From Chamaea fasciata (lineage: Eukaryota > Chordata > Aves > Passeriformes > Sylviidae), in contig JARCOQ010000001.1 of NCBI GenBank assembly GCA_029207755.1, forward strand, positions 94,716,640 to 94,780,639: a stretch of DNA of 64,000 nucleotides, read 5' to 3'. Shown here one piece after another: positions 11,435 to 23,999 of the stretch; within the stretch, counting starts at the first letter, position 1; the number at the start of each line of letters is the position of its first letter. The translations under genes were made by a program, and so were the position numbers. The notes under the pieces are model-generated. The model had not been told where the DNA came from, ran no database searches, and saw only the letters and a list, made by a program, of their open reading frames with translations.

Positions 11435-14400
11435 ATAATATAATGTATGTTGTAGAAGGACTTTGGAATCCTTAAGTCAGCAGTTGGGGTACCCTAATTA
11501 TCAAGGAAGAATTGCACCTTGTGTTTCTTTTAGCAGATTCATGTGTTTGCGAGGCATCATAAGAAAGTTAACAAGGTTTCCACTCAAATGTAGATATTGC
11601 TCTACAGGGGGGAAATTAAAAGTTTTAAACTGCATTCTTTGAAGAATCAATCCCATTCAATCATAATCATGGATCCAGGTTTGTTATTAATGTTGCTTTT
11701 TAATAACAATATTGCTATGCAATGTCTAAGTGACATTTTATTTCATTCAAGTCTAAGTATTAACTCCAGTACTAAAGCCCCAATATAGTGAATAGTGCAG
11801 CTGTAGTTACAGTTACCTTACCTTTTCATTTGCAGAGGTTAAGTGGTCACATTATCAGAGGCAGTGGGTTTTAGTTTTTTCCCTTCAGATCTGCCTTTTA
11901 GGAGCACAGTCTATTGCCCAGGGCTGCAATTAAAACTTGGGACAGCATTGTAGCCAGTTCTGTCAGCAGCATTGGGAGCTCCAGGTATTGGGGCTGCCCT
12001 GCCACTTAATTTCCCATCAAGGTCCCAGTGCAGCCTCCAGGTAATTGCCGTGGGGCTCCTTGTAAGAAACTTCCATGTGGTGTTTTTAAATTGCTGGTTT
12101 TCAAATTTGAGTATAGCAGCTATACTCAGCATCAAGCCAAGGCTTTTTCTTCTCACATAATTGCTTTTCATCCTGAAACTGGAAGTTATTACCCAGACCT
12201 GCTAGTATTTCTATGTGCAGTTTGATAACAGTAGGTGAAAATAATTCTAGACCACAAGTGCCAGGAAGCACAAGTTGCAGGTTTGGTTATGCTCTTATTC
12301 TAAAGGCATGACTTTGAATATAACTCAGAAATCTGTTTACTGCCTAAACCAGAAAAAGCTACCCTTGGCTAATTCCCCTTCACAGAGGAAAAAGGCAGTC
12401 ACCTCCCACTCAATAATATATACCATAAAGTATTTAGAAAAGCGAAATGTAGTTTTAATTATACTTTTTGAGCATGAAGGTCTCTTATTCTGGGACTTCA
12501 GCTGCTGAGGAACAAAGCAGTAATGTCTTTATTTCATTAATACTTTTCTATTGCAAAAAGACAGTAAAATGTTGTAATGTCTCTTTAATTGCAAATGAAG
12601 AAACTACTGGTAAATATCATTGGGGGTGTCTTTGTTGAAAGGTAGAGACAAAAAGTGTTCATGAATTCAGTAAGTGATAAAAATTACAAAGAAAAACACA
12701 TTCCCTTATTTTGAAACTGTTTGGATATTCCAAAAGCTTGTCATAAAACCATTTTACACCATTAAAACCATATTCTTTGTTGAATTCATTCACAGAGTAA
12801 ATTACTGCTGATCTGTGATCATTAATACAAATTCACTTGACTTCAGGTATTTTTTCTTATTCTAGGAAAAGTTTGATTTGTTTTGGAATTTCAATTGAAC
12901 TCTGCCTTTAAGTACTACTATATTTCTTTCTGCATAATTAGCACCTGATCTTGCTTAAGTTTGACGTATGGGTAACATCTGTATTAGGCTGTTTAGCACA
13001 GAACCTGATGGGATTTGAAATTAGGAGGACTGCCTGTGAAAGTTAAGTGACCCAGCACTTTGCTTTCTGCCTCATGCACATGCAGCGGCTTTGTCAGTTC
13101 AGTCCTGTCATGCCCTCTCACTCTTCTTCGCCAAACTGTGCTTCTTTTATGTTGAGCAGTTAAACTTTCCAAGTCAATTGCACAAATATCAGTCCTGTCC
13201 TCCTCTTGATAAATCTTTCCTTGCTTTACCAAATGCCTGGTGTACGCTTTGAGGAGCTTGAGGAAAGAGAGGACAAACATTTGTGGTTGTGCAACAATAA
13301 CCATTTGTCACGTGATTTTGTGCACTGTGTAGAGAGCACTGTTGGATGACCTCTTGTAAGCTGGGTTGCAAGATGGGAATATAACTGCACCTGCTTTAGA
13401 GTTATCAGTCCCGTATTAGTTCCTGCGAATTACTTCATAGTGTGGAGTTAATAAACTTTTACAGTATTACTTACATTTATTTTGCCACAGAGCAGTTTTG
13501 TTTTCACACCTCTGTCCTGGAAGGTTTGAAAGTTCAGTGTACAGCTCCAGAAAGCTGGAGCCACCACTCTCTCTAGTTTGATTTACAATCTAACCACCAT
13601 TCACTGTTAATTTCACATGTTCAGAAGTGCTGCTGAGTTTGTAATTTTCCATGAACCTTTTCCTACCTCCTCTTTGTCTTCTCATTTTGCTGCTCTTTTA
13701 AAGTTTCTAAAATTGTCAGCTGATTTCTGTAGTGTACTAAAAAGCAATAGTTTGGGACAAAGCAGAAAGGAATGTTGGAAGGGGAGTCAGGGGTAAAGAA
13801 TATAGGATCATTTTGGAGGGGTTTTTTGACTTTATATACCATGAGGGGTATGTAAGGTACGGATTGAAACCTTTTGACACATTCAGATGGTGGACTATAT
13901 TAGTTTTTGCAAGTTCTTCCTGAAATAAAATGCATTCAATGCAATCTCAAATAAATGGTCAGGACATAGGTTTTATGCTGAAATGAAATTGGGTTTTAGG
14001 TGTACGTACTGTCAGTACCAATTGCTTACAATGAACAGTCATTTTTGTGGCAGTAGAAATAGAGCTAAAGAACTTGTAAATACTTGGTGTTTTTTTCTGC
14101 TTTTCCCTTAACTTACGCAATCAATTGGAGCAAAAGTCTTTTTGGGAAGACCAGTGGGGAGGGGCAGAAATGTGTGTATCCTCAGTGCATTACTGGAGCA
14201 CAAAATTTACTGCTGTTTATCAAACCTATTCTTTTTGTAGATTTTTTTCTGTAATTCCAGTAGAGATGTTCCAGACAATTGTACCACTTTTGAGAGATCT
14301 TTTAAGCAGTTGCAAGTGTTGTGTTGAGGGTCTAAGGTAGCTTCTCAGTTCTATTAAAACTTGAATCCTAAAGTACTCGCTAATTGAAAAACAAGAATTA

Positions 14401-17400
14401 AAGTTTAGTCACAGCTCCTCTTTGTTTTTAAATATGTAGTTTGCATTACTGTGTAGGTAGTTGTTACTTCCAAAAAATGTATCATGATAACTCTCTGTCC
14501 TATCCATAAAGCTGTATCAAAACATTGCCTGTATCTTAACTGTAGGAAAAATTGAAGTTGCTCATAGCAGTTTATTTTTGGTGTTTTTCTTGGAGTCTTG
14601 ATTCATTTTGAATGTGTAACCTCAACTTCTGGAGTAAAAACACTTTCAGCTGATATGGTTAGTTAGTACAACAGAAAGCTTTGACTTTCCTTTTAGAAAG
14701 CTTTAGGTACTTTTCAGTTCTTAATCAGAGAATGAGATTAAAAATCTCATTGCACTTTGCTCTTTATACTTTGCATGAGTGTATGCTCTGCTCTTCCTAA
14801 ATGAGAAATAAAATAGCTTTGTCACATGACACCCTTTACTGGCTTTTATAATTGAGTGTTTAAAAGAGTTGTCAGGCTTTTGATTCTCTTGCTGAATTGA
14901 ACAACTTTGTCGTTTTCAAAGGATGAATCATTTTTCTTTTTCAATATTAATGATTGTTGCTGGGTTATAAAAGTCTATTTCAAAGATAGCTGCTATGGGT
15001 GTTAGAGCAGTAAGCATCCCTTCACTGTACCTTATCAGTAAGATTTGGTATTAGCTGGCATTTTCTTCTGAAGTGTTATATGTTCAATTTATATTAATCA
15101 TATAAAATCCAATCACATAAGCTGAAGCTGTAGTTGGTACTTGGTACATTTGTATCTGTCATGTTCTGAATCAGATTAAAAGTTTCCTCTGTTCTTTGAA
15201 CTTTATTATTTATTCAAAGTTAGTGATAGGTATAGGTAGATAGTTGGTGTTTAGATATTAATTAAGGTTTTTTGCCTATTAACTTGTCATGGGCTGAAAT
15301 CTCACTGCCTCAATGAAAATATGGATTGTGTTCCATTTCTTTTGAGAATTGTGGAAAATGTAATATTTATTTTTATATTTTTCAGCACTTTTACAATTTA
15401 GCTAATAATTAACCTGGAATCCATGTTTTGGGTGCCTTTCTAGTTAGAGGTTTGTAGGAACACATCATTTTCATATGTAGTGATTTTTGAAGTTTTATAT
15501 ATTTCTGTGATTTATACATTAATTTTATATAGTCTTTCAGAGAAATGACATATACGTGTACAACTAATTCTAGTAATTCTAATATCAAATGGCATTTCAG
15601 ACTTCAAACAAATAATGTTATCATTGTACAGGATGAAAGAAGAACAGACATGACAATAACTAGACTGCTAGTCTGTCAAAACTGTTCACACAAAGTAGAT
15701 TTTAAAATACTATCGAACTTCAGTATGAGAAAAGCATCTGTAGTACTGAATGTCCATCAGCCTAACTTTATCCTTTGAAAAACTTAACACATTTTGTAGT
15801 GAGAACATAGTTTTAAACATAAGACTTTCTGGAAAAGTATTGTTTTTGGAATGAAGGACTGTAATTTTAAATGTTAAATACTTGCAGGAAAGGAGTTGTT
15901 AGAGCTGTGGATCTGTGCTGTCGATCGCTGGCCACGTCAGCTACTTGGAGTGTCTTCTACCAAAGCTACACAGGCAGGGTCTTCCTGCCATCCCATCCCA
16001 AACTGTAACACTTAAAACACTTGAGACTTTCACTGTGTTCTGTACATAGAGAAAATTCCCCATCTTGTGTACTTCACATTCTTCTCCTTGGTTCACTGTT
16101 GGCTTATCTCTAGCAGTGCTTTCTGTCTCCCTGAGCCTTAATTGCATTCCATTATTCTTATGTGCCATGCATACGACAACTGCTCACAGGAAGAACATTT
16201 TTGGACTAATGAAATTTGATTTGACACACCAATTTTGACAGTTTCTACCTGAAAATGCCACCTGATGCACTAAACTGCTTTGCAGTTCCTTTTAATGAGC
16301 TAAACAAAGAAGTTGAAGGTCCATTTATGAATTACCAGATATAAGTGACTTTCTTACAGCTTTCTTTAGCTTTTGGGATGATTCATGTAAAAGCAGCAGC
16401 TAAACAGCATAAAACCTTTTCGTCCATTTTCATATGCAGATATTTTTCTTCTTGATAAAGCAGGTGTGGATTAGTGAGAAGAAACAGTAGTAGCAAAGCA
16501 TATTTTAATTTATGTTGAGAGAAGCTGCTTTTAGGAAAAATCTGAAATATCAGTAGAGAAATGCTCACACGTGGCTTATTTCTATGTCTTCTGCCATTCA
16601 CAAAAATTGAGAGAATGGGAGACCTTCCACCCATGTTTTATGTTTTCATCTCTTTCTGAAGGTTGAATACTAACTCAAAGAGAATATAACCTTTTGAAGC
16701 TCCTTAGGTTGGCTCATGAGTATGATTTGCATTTAATTTAATTCAGCAGATCCAGACCTGTCACAGCAAATTCATTGCTTTTTAGAGGATTATCAAATCC
16801 TATGGTAATTTTTCAAAAGTAAAGAACAAACAATTATTTAACAAAATATGTAAGCCTTTTGATAGATTTGTCCTTAATAATTCGCACAGTCAGACAGGTT
16901 AAAATGGGGTTTGTACATTCTGTTTCATTCATACTGTGTTATTTAGAAGTAGACTTCTTTACACTTATATATGTATCAAGGAAAACCTGTAAATATAAGA
17001 ATTCTTACTAGAGATTTTAATGTCTTGCTCAAATGATTCTTTATGTTACAATAGTATAAAATGTATCTATTAGAAAATAAGCATCAGTATGTTATGATAG
17101 TATAAATCATCTATCCCTTTAATTTCAGAAGACAGCACTCTTTTTATAATTCTAGTGTGACTATCTTGTATGTGAGTATATGTGTATCTACCTTAAGCTA
17201 AGCATAGAATAAATATACTATATTTGAATAAAATGTTGCTAGACTTGTTACAGAAGCTGTGTTGAAGACATTGGGCTTTAATTTAAATTTTAACAGAGAA
17301 GGCCAAGGAAACTTGAAGCATATTCTTAATGATTATTGAAGAGTGATCCAGTAATGATGAAAGATTAATACAGAGTAGTCTGGTGGAAGATAAACTGACT

Positions 17401-17409
17401 CCTCCACTC
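11435..17409. other. Intronic DNA before the CTDP1 exon
   Basis: AT-rich sequence with no recognised exon or repeat apart from the small hairpin at 14731-14751. The stretch at about 11910-12110 is higher in GC but not identifiable. Confidence 0.6.
14731..14751. other. Hairpin: 9-bp perfect inverted repeat, 3-base loop
   Basis: AATGAGATT and AATCTCATT are exact reverse complements around AAA, in the upstream CTDP1 intron. It may well be chance in AT-rich DNA. Confidence 0.6.
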
Positions 17410-17417
17410 TTTGACAG

Positions 17418-17593
17418 GTGGATGACATCTTAGGAGAAGGGAGTGATGAAAGTGATACTGAGAAAAAGAAGCCTGAAGAAGAAGGTGAAAAACCTCAGAC
17501 TAATGCAACAGAGACTCTAGGGAGGAAGGCAGATCTGAGACCTGGATCATCATCATCATCAAGTGAAAGAAGTTTAACAGACAGTGTACCCAG
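17418..17593 (+). CDS. CTDP1: CTDP1 (FCP1), penultimate coding exon
   Basis: CTDP1 is the nuclear phosphatase that removes phosphates from the heptad-repeat tail of RNA polymerase II so the enzyme can be recycled. The exon follows an acceptor (TTTGACAG, ending at 17417) and opens in phase 0 with VDDILGEGSDESDTEKKKPE. This matches, from memory, the VDDILGEGSD block near the C-terminus of human FCP1. It encodes 58 full codons plus AG and ends at the donor CAG/GTATGA. The AG joins the first G of the next exon to make Arg, giving P-R-G-H-K-R as in the human protein. The sequence is acidic at the start, then serine-rich, with a six-Ser run (five TCA codons and AGT, 17547-17564). It is expected to be disordered, with several Ser/Asp/Glu sites that look like casein kinase 2 targets. 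The catalytic FCPH and BRCT domains lie upstream of the window. Family and exon order are firm; exon number was not checked. Confidence 0.93.
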
Positions 17594-20500
17594 GTATGAA
17601 TTTTTCAAATGTAAGAAGTGTTGATGATGTTTCATTGTGTTTGTGCTATTCATCATGCTTTCTTACAATCTTATATTTGCGATCTGATGTTAAACTATGC
17701 GTAGGCAACTTTTTCTTGTAAGTCTGTGAAGTTGTCATGCTTATCTCTGCAATGTTTTGGGGTTTATTTAAGGAAGTGGTCTTAGTAAATGTCTTATTGA
17801 GAACCGGGGTATCACCTGTTCAGAAAGAACTGAAGGGAACTGGACTGCACTTCTTTTAAGGTTGTCTCAGTCCTATGTCAGACATAGAACCATGTCCTCT
17901 GCAGTGTCACTTTAAGTAAAATATAGCATGGTTTGGAAAGCTATGCTTTTTTTCATCCTGAATTTTGGAGATAGTTTTATGTTGGTCATTCATAACAATA
18001 AGGTTGCGGGGATACTTTTCTACTTAGAAAGAAACTTAAACTTGCTAATCTAAGTGCTTATGTTAAATACGTTAATTGTTCTCAATTTGCAGCCTGTTAA
18101 TACTTTTTAAGCTTAAAAATTTAGAGCAAGCAAGGTTTTAATTAAGAGTTGCAGGGGTCATCATCCTGTACTACAGGGTACTGGAAGTACAGACATGTCT
18201 CACATGTGTGTTGTACTTTATTTCTGCTCTCTAACCAAACTCTGTTCCTAAGCATAAAACTTGAGGCTCTAACACATCTTCCTTAATGAGGATAATATAA
18301 GCAGTAGGTCTTAAACAACTGACTTACATTATTTCAACTTTTCTGAGCTTTGTTCTAGCACACAAAGAAGGTATGAGAGAGACTGCAAAAACTGCCGCAG
18401 AATGTGATATATAAATGTTTATGGAGAGATTTTGATTGAGGTAATAATGTTGCTGTGTGTTGAGTTTATTGAAGAAAGAGCTACAGAGGAAGCTTGCGTG
18501 GCCTTTTAGTTTGTCACGAGTATTTCTAATCATTGAACTTCTTCAGAAAAAATTCTGAAAGTTATGAGAATTCGATTTGTCTCAATAGAAGAATATTTTT
18601 CTCCTAAATGAAATTTGGAAGAGGAAGGGCAAGCTAATGATGAACACAGCTTGAAGCAGCAAAGCACAGTGGTGGCATGTCACTGTTAAGTCATCGTAAT
18701 ACTGTGATATTTCATTGTGTGGAAGACATACCAGTTTCTGGAAACCAAAAGGAAGAAAGAGTCACATTAAGGAATACTGCTAAATACTATTCCCCAAGTA
18801 TGGTGTAAAAAGATAGAGCAAGTGCATTTGTAGTTAAGCTTGATTCTATATACAGGAAGATTTTCAAGTAAGCTTGGCAATACTTCTTCGCTCAGAAACT
18901 ATACAGACATAGTAGTGTTCTTGCTGGGATACAGTCTTTGAGCAGCTTAAGTAACTTTTCTATTTTTAACCTCTCCACCTCTTAAGAGTGTCCTTGTCAG
19001 TTTGCTAAATTGCATTCAGGATTGAGCTTGAATGGCATGCTGGAAAACATACTCACAGAAAGTGCTGGTTCAGATGCTGACCCAGTGTCTACTAGGCAGG
19101 AAATTCTGCTTGATAAGAAAGGAGCCCGTCATTCCAATTACATTTTAAGTTTGAAGCTTTAAATTGATGTTTTCATGTTCAGTCAGTGTTGTATATGCTC
19201 AAGAGATACCATATAAGAGGGGTAATGTAAGAATGAAAAATAGAAGATGAACAAGAAACAGTCCAGATATGATCCAGTTCTCATATGATCTGGCTCAGTT
19301 CATTCCTATTAGGGATGAGGCCTACAGAGACTATAGGTTTCTGCTGCTCCTCTACACCTTTCCAGTAGTTTCTGACACTGGAACAATAGCACTTAAAAAA
19401 AATCTAGCATTTACATTTAATGTTAGTCTTCGGTCTTGAAACTTACAGAATACCTTGATCATTTCTCTGATTGCTGCCACTTCTGAAATTCTCAAGCATG
19501 GAGGAAAAAAAATTAATCTTAGAGAAAACTGAGAGCTCCTAATGGAGAGGAAATGCAGCCTTTCTCCTAGATCCATTGCTAATTCATAATCAAGGACAAT
19601 TGAGCTCAGAGCCTCAGAAATTCCTCAACTATCTTTTCTAGTTTTTCTAGATATTGCCTATTTACTAGAATTTTAAAAGGAATGATATTTTGATTCCTAA
19701 GTATTTTCTTTCAAATATTATAGTATTTCCTTACAGCAGCCACTCTTCTAGAAGACAGAGATTACAGTTTTCCTTCCTTTCTTACTGACAGAAAAGACTG
19801 CTGCAAACTCCAGTGCAAAATTTTGATGGTGACATCTTTTATCCCAGTTGAATAAGTATATTCATTGTCACTGTAACTTTATTCCAGTTCCCAGTCTTGA
19901 GACATTCTACTTTGTGAGTCTTGGGACCTAAGTTTTTTTACAGCTCAGTGCTTCCCAAGCTGTCAGACTCAGATTTGTTATAGTCTGGGATATTTTTCAA
20001 AAACAATTTCAGTGACAAACCATTCAAAACATATTAAGGAACTACCTGGTATGTGGTCAAAGTCTTCTTGAAAGTACCCTTAATAGCCAGCAGCACATCT
20101 CAAATATGGCTCACAAAACAATTGTAGAAATTCAACCATTTTGCCAAAGAATGATGGTTCCTCTGTTTTCTTACCCAGGCAACTCATTGCATTGTTTCAC
20201 TAGTAAAGTTGTAATGTTATTACACTAAAGAGTCTTCCAAAATTCCTTTCTAGATGATGTGAGTATGCTGTTTATTTGATTTGTACAGTATAGAAAAGCT
20301 GAAGATCTAAATTTAGAAATACTGGTGATTTAAAGTCGTTATTTCCTGCCTCCTGGATCATTTGTTGTGTTAGCATAGCTCACTTAATCATCAAGTAGTC
20401 TGTCTGTTAAAGAGCTTCTGTGTAAGGTCACCCTAGAAAAAATATATTGTGTAAAGTTAGTTTTAAGAACTAAATATTTCATTATCTCCTTTCCCTTAGA

Positions 20501-23500
20501 ATAGATTTTATTTAAGGGGACACTCAGTGATGTCTAACTGCAAAAGGAGGGGGGATCATAATTTCTGTATGTGGTCAGTGCTTGGATGTTCAAGAAAACA
20601 TAAACCTTAAGTCCAGAGTGAACAAATCCTAAAGTAAGTAATTGCTTGCATTTGCAGGTAATTGGAAAATGTTTTTTGTCTGAAGAAAATTCATATTCAT
20701 TTTGCTCTCATTGATAGAGCTTCTCCCATATAATTGTTTCAAATTTGTAATCTGAATTCTGTGATGCGTGGTTATTCTAAACGTCTTACATTTCTGGAGC
20801 CATTAGACTTTTGCCATGCATAATTGTTAGGTCCTTTTGAAAATCTCTTGTTCAGACTCCCTCAGTAAGAGCCAGAGTTCATTATTGGAATTGGCCAGAA
20901 CTAGAGGATCAGTTCAGTTCATTTCTAAAACTGTGCTGTGGTTTTGGCTTTGGGCCTGCCATGGCAGTAGCCATGGGATTACAAAGGAACATGTCTTGTT
21001 TTAAAGACTTTTCCTCAAAGCTTATTCCATCTATCTTCATGTTGCAGAGGCAGTACTTCAGTTGAGCATTGGTGAATGAGGTTGAATCTTGCAGCTTGTT
21101 CAGGGGCTTTATGATTTCTGCATAGAATTAAGATTGCTGGAAAACTACAGAAAGCAAATGTGGCCATTTATTGATTTTGGCAATGAGATATTGAATCCCA
21201 AATCAAAGTATGTTTGATGGGAGCAGTAGCTCATTGTTGTTCCTTGGTGTAAATAAATGCAGTTTTCCTACTTGAATGCGTTTAATGCATTTTAAAGAGA
21301 GTCTCACTCTGTTTTAGAAAGATCCAATATGTCTCCTTAACAAAGCAGGAAACTGACTCAGCCTTTAAAGAGAATGTATAACCATTGAGTAGGGAAAAAA
21401 AACAGACCTAAACTCTGCAAAATTAGAGATCCTTGGCAGGCAACTACCTCCTCTCCCAGTTGTGGGAAAGGCTGATTTGCTCTAAGAATTTGCAGTGATA
21501 GGTGGCATTTGTCAGTTTGAAGGTGCTTCTCTGGAAATGCTTTTCTTAAGGTGAAGCGAGTTAAGGAAGCTCAACATAGATGATGTGATGGCTCCAGTTT
21601 TATAGATCATTACACTTAAGAAGTTTCAAATTGATTGAGTCTGTTTCAGGGAACAGTCCAAATTTGTCTCCCATGATTAATTTCCTGTAAGTTCAGTGTT
21701 AATCAGCATTCTAAATTAAATATCTGGGAGAAGAAAGCATTCTTCAGGTAATAAGGCAATGTGATGAATATTTTTTTACATAACCAAATTCTGACTGATT
21801 TTTTGCAAGGTTGTTTCAAGTACTTTTTTCTTGAATTTAAAACTTAACTTATATGAATAATACAGCACCTGGATTGGCCAGCATGTTTTAAGTCTGTACA
21901 GTACTCGTGATGAGTTAAAATGGCTATTCAGAGGGGGATTTTGAGGTGTTAAGAGCTGAAACTTTCAGCAACTTCATTTTTCCCAAAACTAGTTATTGTA
22001 TTCAACCTCCAGACTAGAAGTTTTCCTTGATTCTTTGTAGTACATTTTTTTCCTGGGCATAACAATTGTTCTCATAGTTACTGCAAGCCGAGAGTATGTT
22101 TAAATGACTGAATTTCCTTACATTTCTAACAGTTTGGAAGTAAACAGACTCTTTTGTAGTCAACATAAGCAACTAAAAAATTACTGCAGTTTCAGTGAGG
22201 TTTTTTTTTTTCTCAGAAGCAATGGTGAAACACTCCAGACTGAAATCCAGGATCAACTTCTCAAGAGGAGTTGGCAGCCCATCGTGCTGTTTTCACATGA
22301 GCCAGCTGTTCTGCAATATTTTAATGTCATTCCTGTTTGGAAGTGATTTTGATGATGACTCTAAAATGGAAGAGGATTCTGGGCATGCAAAGTATAATTT
22401 GCTTCAGTACTTACATATTAAAAATAAATTTTCATGTAGGAATGTTTTTATTTGAAAGATCTCTTGTTACCCAAAATTTGCACATGAAAAAAATCAATAC
22501 TGAGGTAATAATAGCTTTTTGAAGCCATTTTAATTAACTTTTTTTTCTCCAAAGGTAATTTTTATTTTGTAGTATGTGTAGTCCCAAATACTCTACCTTC
22601 TGCTGCATTGAATCAACACTTACTTTATTTGCCAGCTAGATCTAGGTTCTAGAGGTTTGAATATATGGAAACAAATGCTGGATCTCAGTTGATAGTTTAT
22701 GTATCACGGGTGTGCCTTTTTCAGGCCCTCTTGAAAATTGTCCAGATGTTCTGAAAAGCAGGAGTCCTTCATCTTGTAATCTTTATCTGATGGGGTTAGG
22801 ATCTGATTACTGACCACCTTCAAAGCTTCATTAGGGTTGTTTTAGGCAACTGAGGTGCATCCGTTCCCCATTTAACCTCTTTCTTTAGGTTATTAAGACA
22901 TTGATTTTTTGACAGTTGGTACTTTTGTTTTCAGTGTTCTCTTTAGGTTGATTCTCAGCTTTTTGTCTTTGTCTCACATATTTGTGGTAAAATTGACCTT
23001 TCCTAATTTGTATTTCTGAACTAGTCATTCTTCCCCTCCTCTCCTCAGAGAAAAAGTAGTTTGGAGAGATAGGTGGTTTTGCTGACTTGAACTTTCTGCA
23101 TCTATTAAGTTAAATCTCACCCTTTGGTCCTTGTCTTTGTTAAAAAGCACAAAAGATGATTTTAAGAGCAAACTGTGCCAAGGATGTTTGTACTTGAAAA
23201 GTGTAGTTACAGGCCATGCTTTGTTTCATTTGAGTAGCTTTTTTCATTAAATGTAGATTTGACTGAAGTGAAATAGTGTCCAAGCTCTTAAGTGATTTCT
23301 TCCCTATAGCAATCTTTTTCATAAACCTTCAGTAAATACTAGGGAGTTATTCTGTGTGTCTTTACTCATTGATCTGTGGAGCTTTAGCTGAAACCTAAAA
23401 ATAAGAGTTTTTTAAATCAGAAAAGCTCAACAGTATTAGAGTGTGATTACAGATATGAGTTTGTCACTGACAAACTCAACTTTTCCAATATAATATTGGG

Positions 23501-23633
23501 TACATGTTACAATTATCAGTGGAGAATTGAAAAATGCAGTAGGAGGAATTGGGAACTGGAAAAGTTACTATTCAAACTGCATCTACATGCCAACATGTTT
23601 TTGTTTATCACCCCAGTTATTATCTTTAGATCC

Positions 23634-23646
23634 TTTTTTTTTTTTT
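23634..23646. repeat. T homopolymer (13)
   Basis: A run of 13 T in the last CTDP1 intron with no retroposon signal beside it. Confidence 0.9.
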
Positions 23647-23985
23647 AAGATGCCAGTCATATCCCTTGGCTGTAAACACACTTCTAAAAAAAGTCATTCT
23701 TATACTATGGCCTCACAAATATTTATGTATAATGAGTAGAGCTTCATTTGCAAGTGAAGTAACATAGTTTGCTATGACAACCTTTCTTTTGGAGGAGTAT
23801 TTGAATGCTTTTACAATAGAGAGCACAAGTGCAAGTCCTGTAACAGTACCACTAGAAGACAGAGATTTTTCTTCTCACTAATGAGGTTAAGCATCATTGG
23901 GTTTTCTTATAAAATGCTGTGTTACTCTTTTATTCATTTAAAACTATTACAGAATATAGTTTTTAAGCTCTCTGATAAGAGAAGC

Positions 23986-23999
23986 TTTTTTTTTTTTTT
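23986..23999. repeat. T homopolymer (14)
   Basis: A run of 14 T in the last CTDP1 intron. It resembles a pyrimidine tract, but is followed by C, then TTGTTAG, which is not a convincing acceptor for any exon I could support. Confidence 0.9.

Larger units (their letters stand above)
1..17417 (+). other. CTDP1: 3' part of the upstream CTDP1 intron
   Basis: No earlier CTDP1 exon was recognised here. In human FCP1 the segment just before VDDILGEG includes, from memory, a stretch like LCKEDLESMDKE; I looked for its coding sequence and did not see it. So the window starts inside the preceding intron, which is at least 17.4 kb long. It ends at the acceptor TTTGACAG (17410-17417). Confidence 0.75.
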
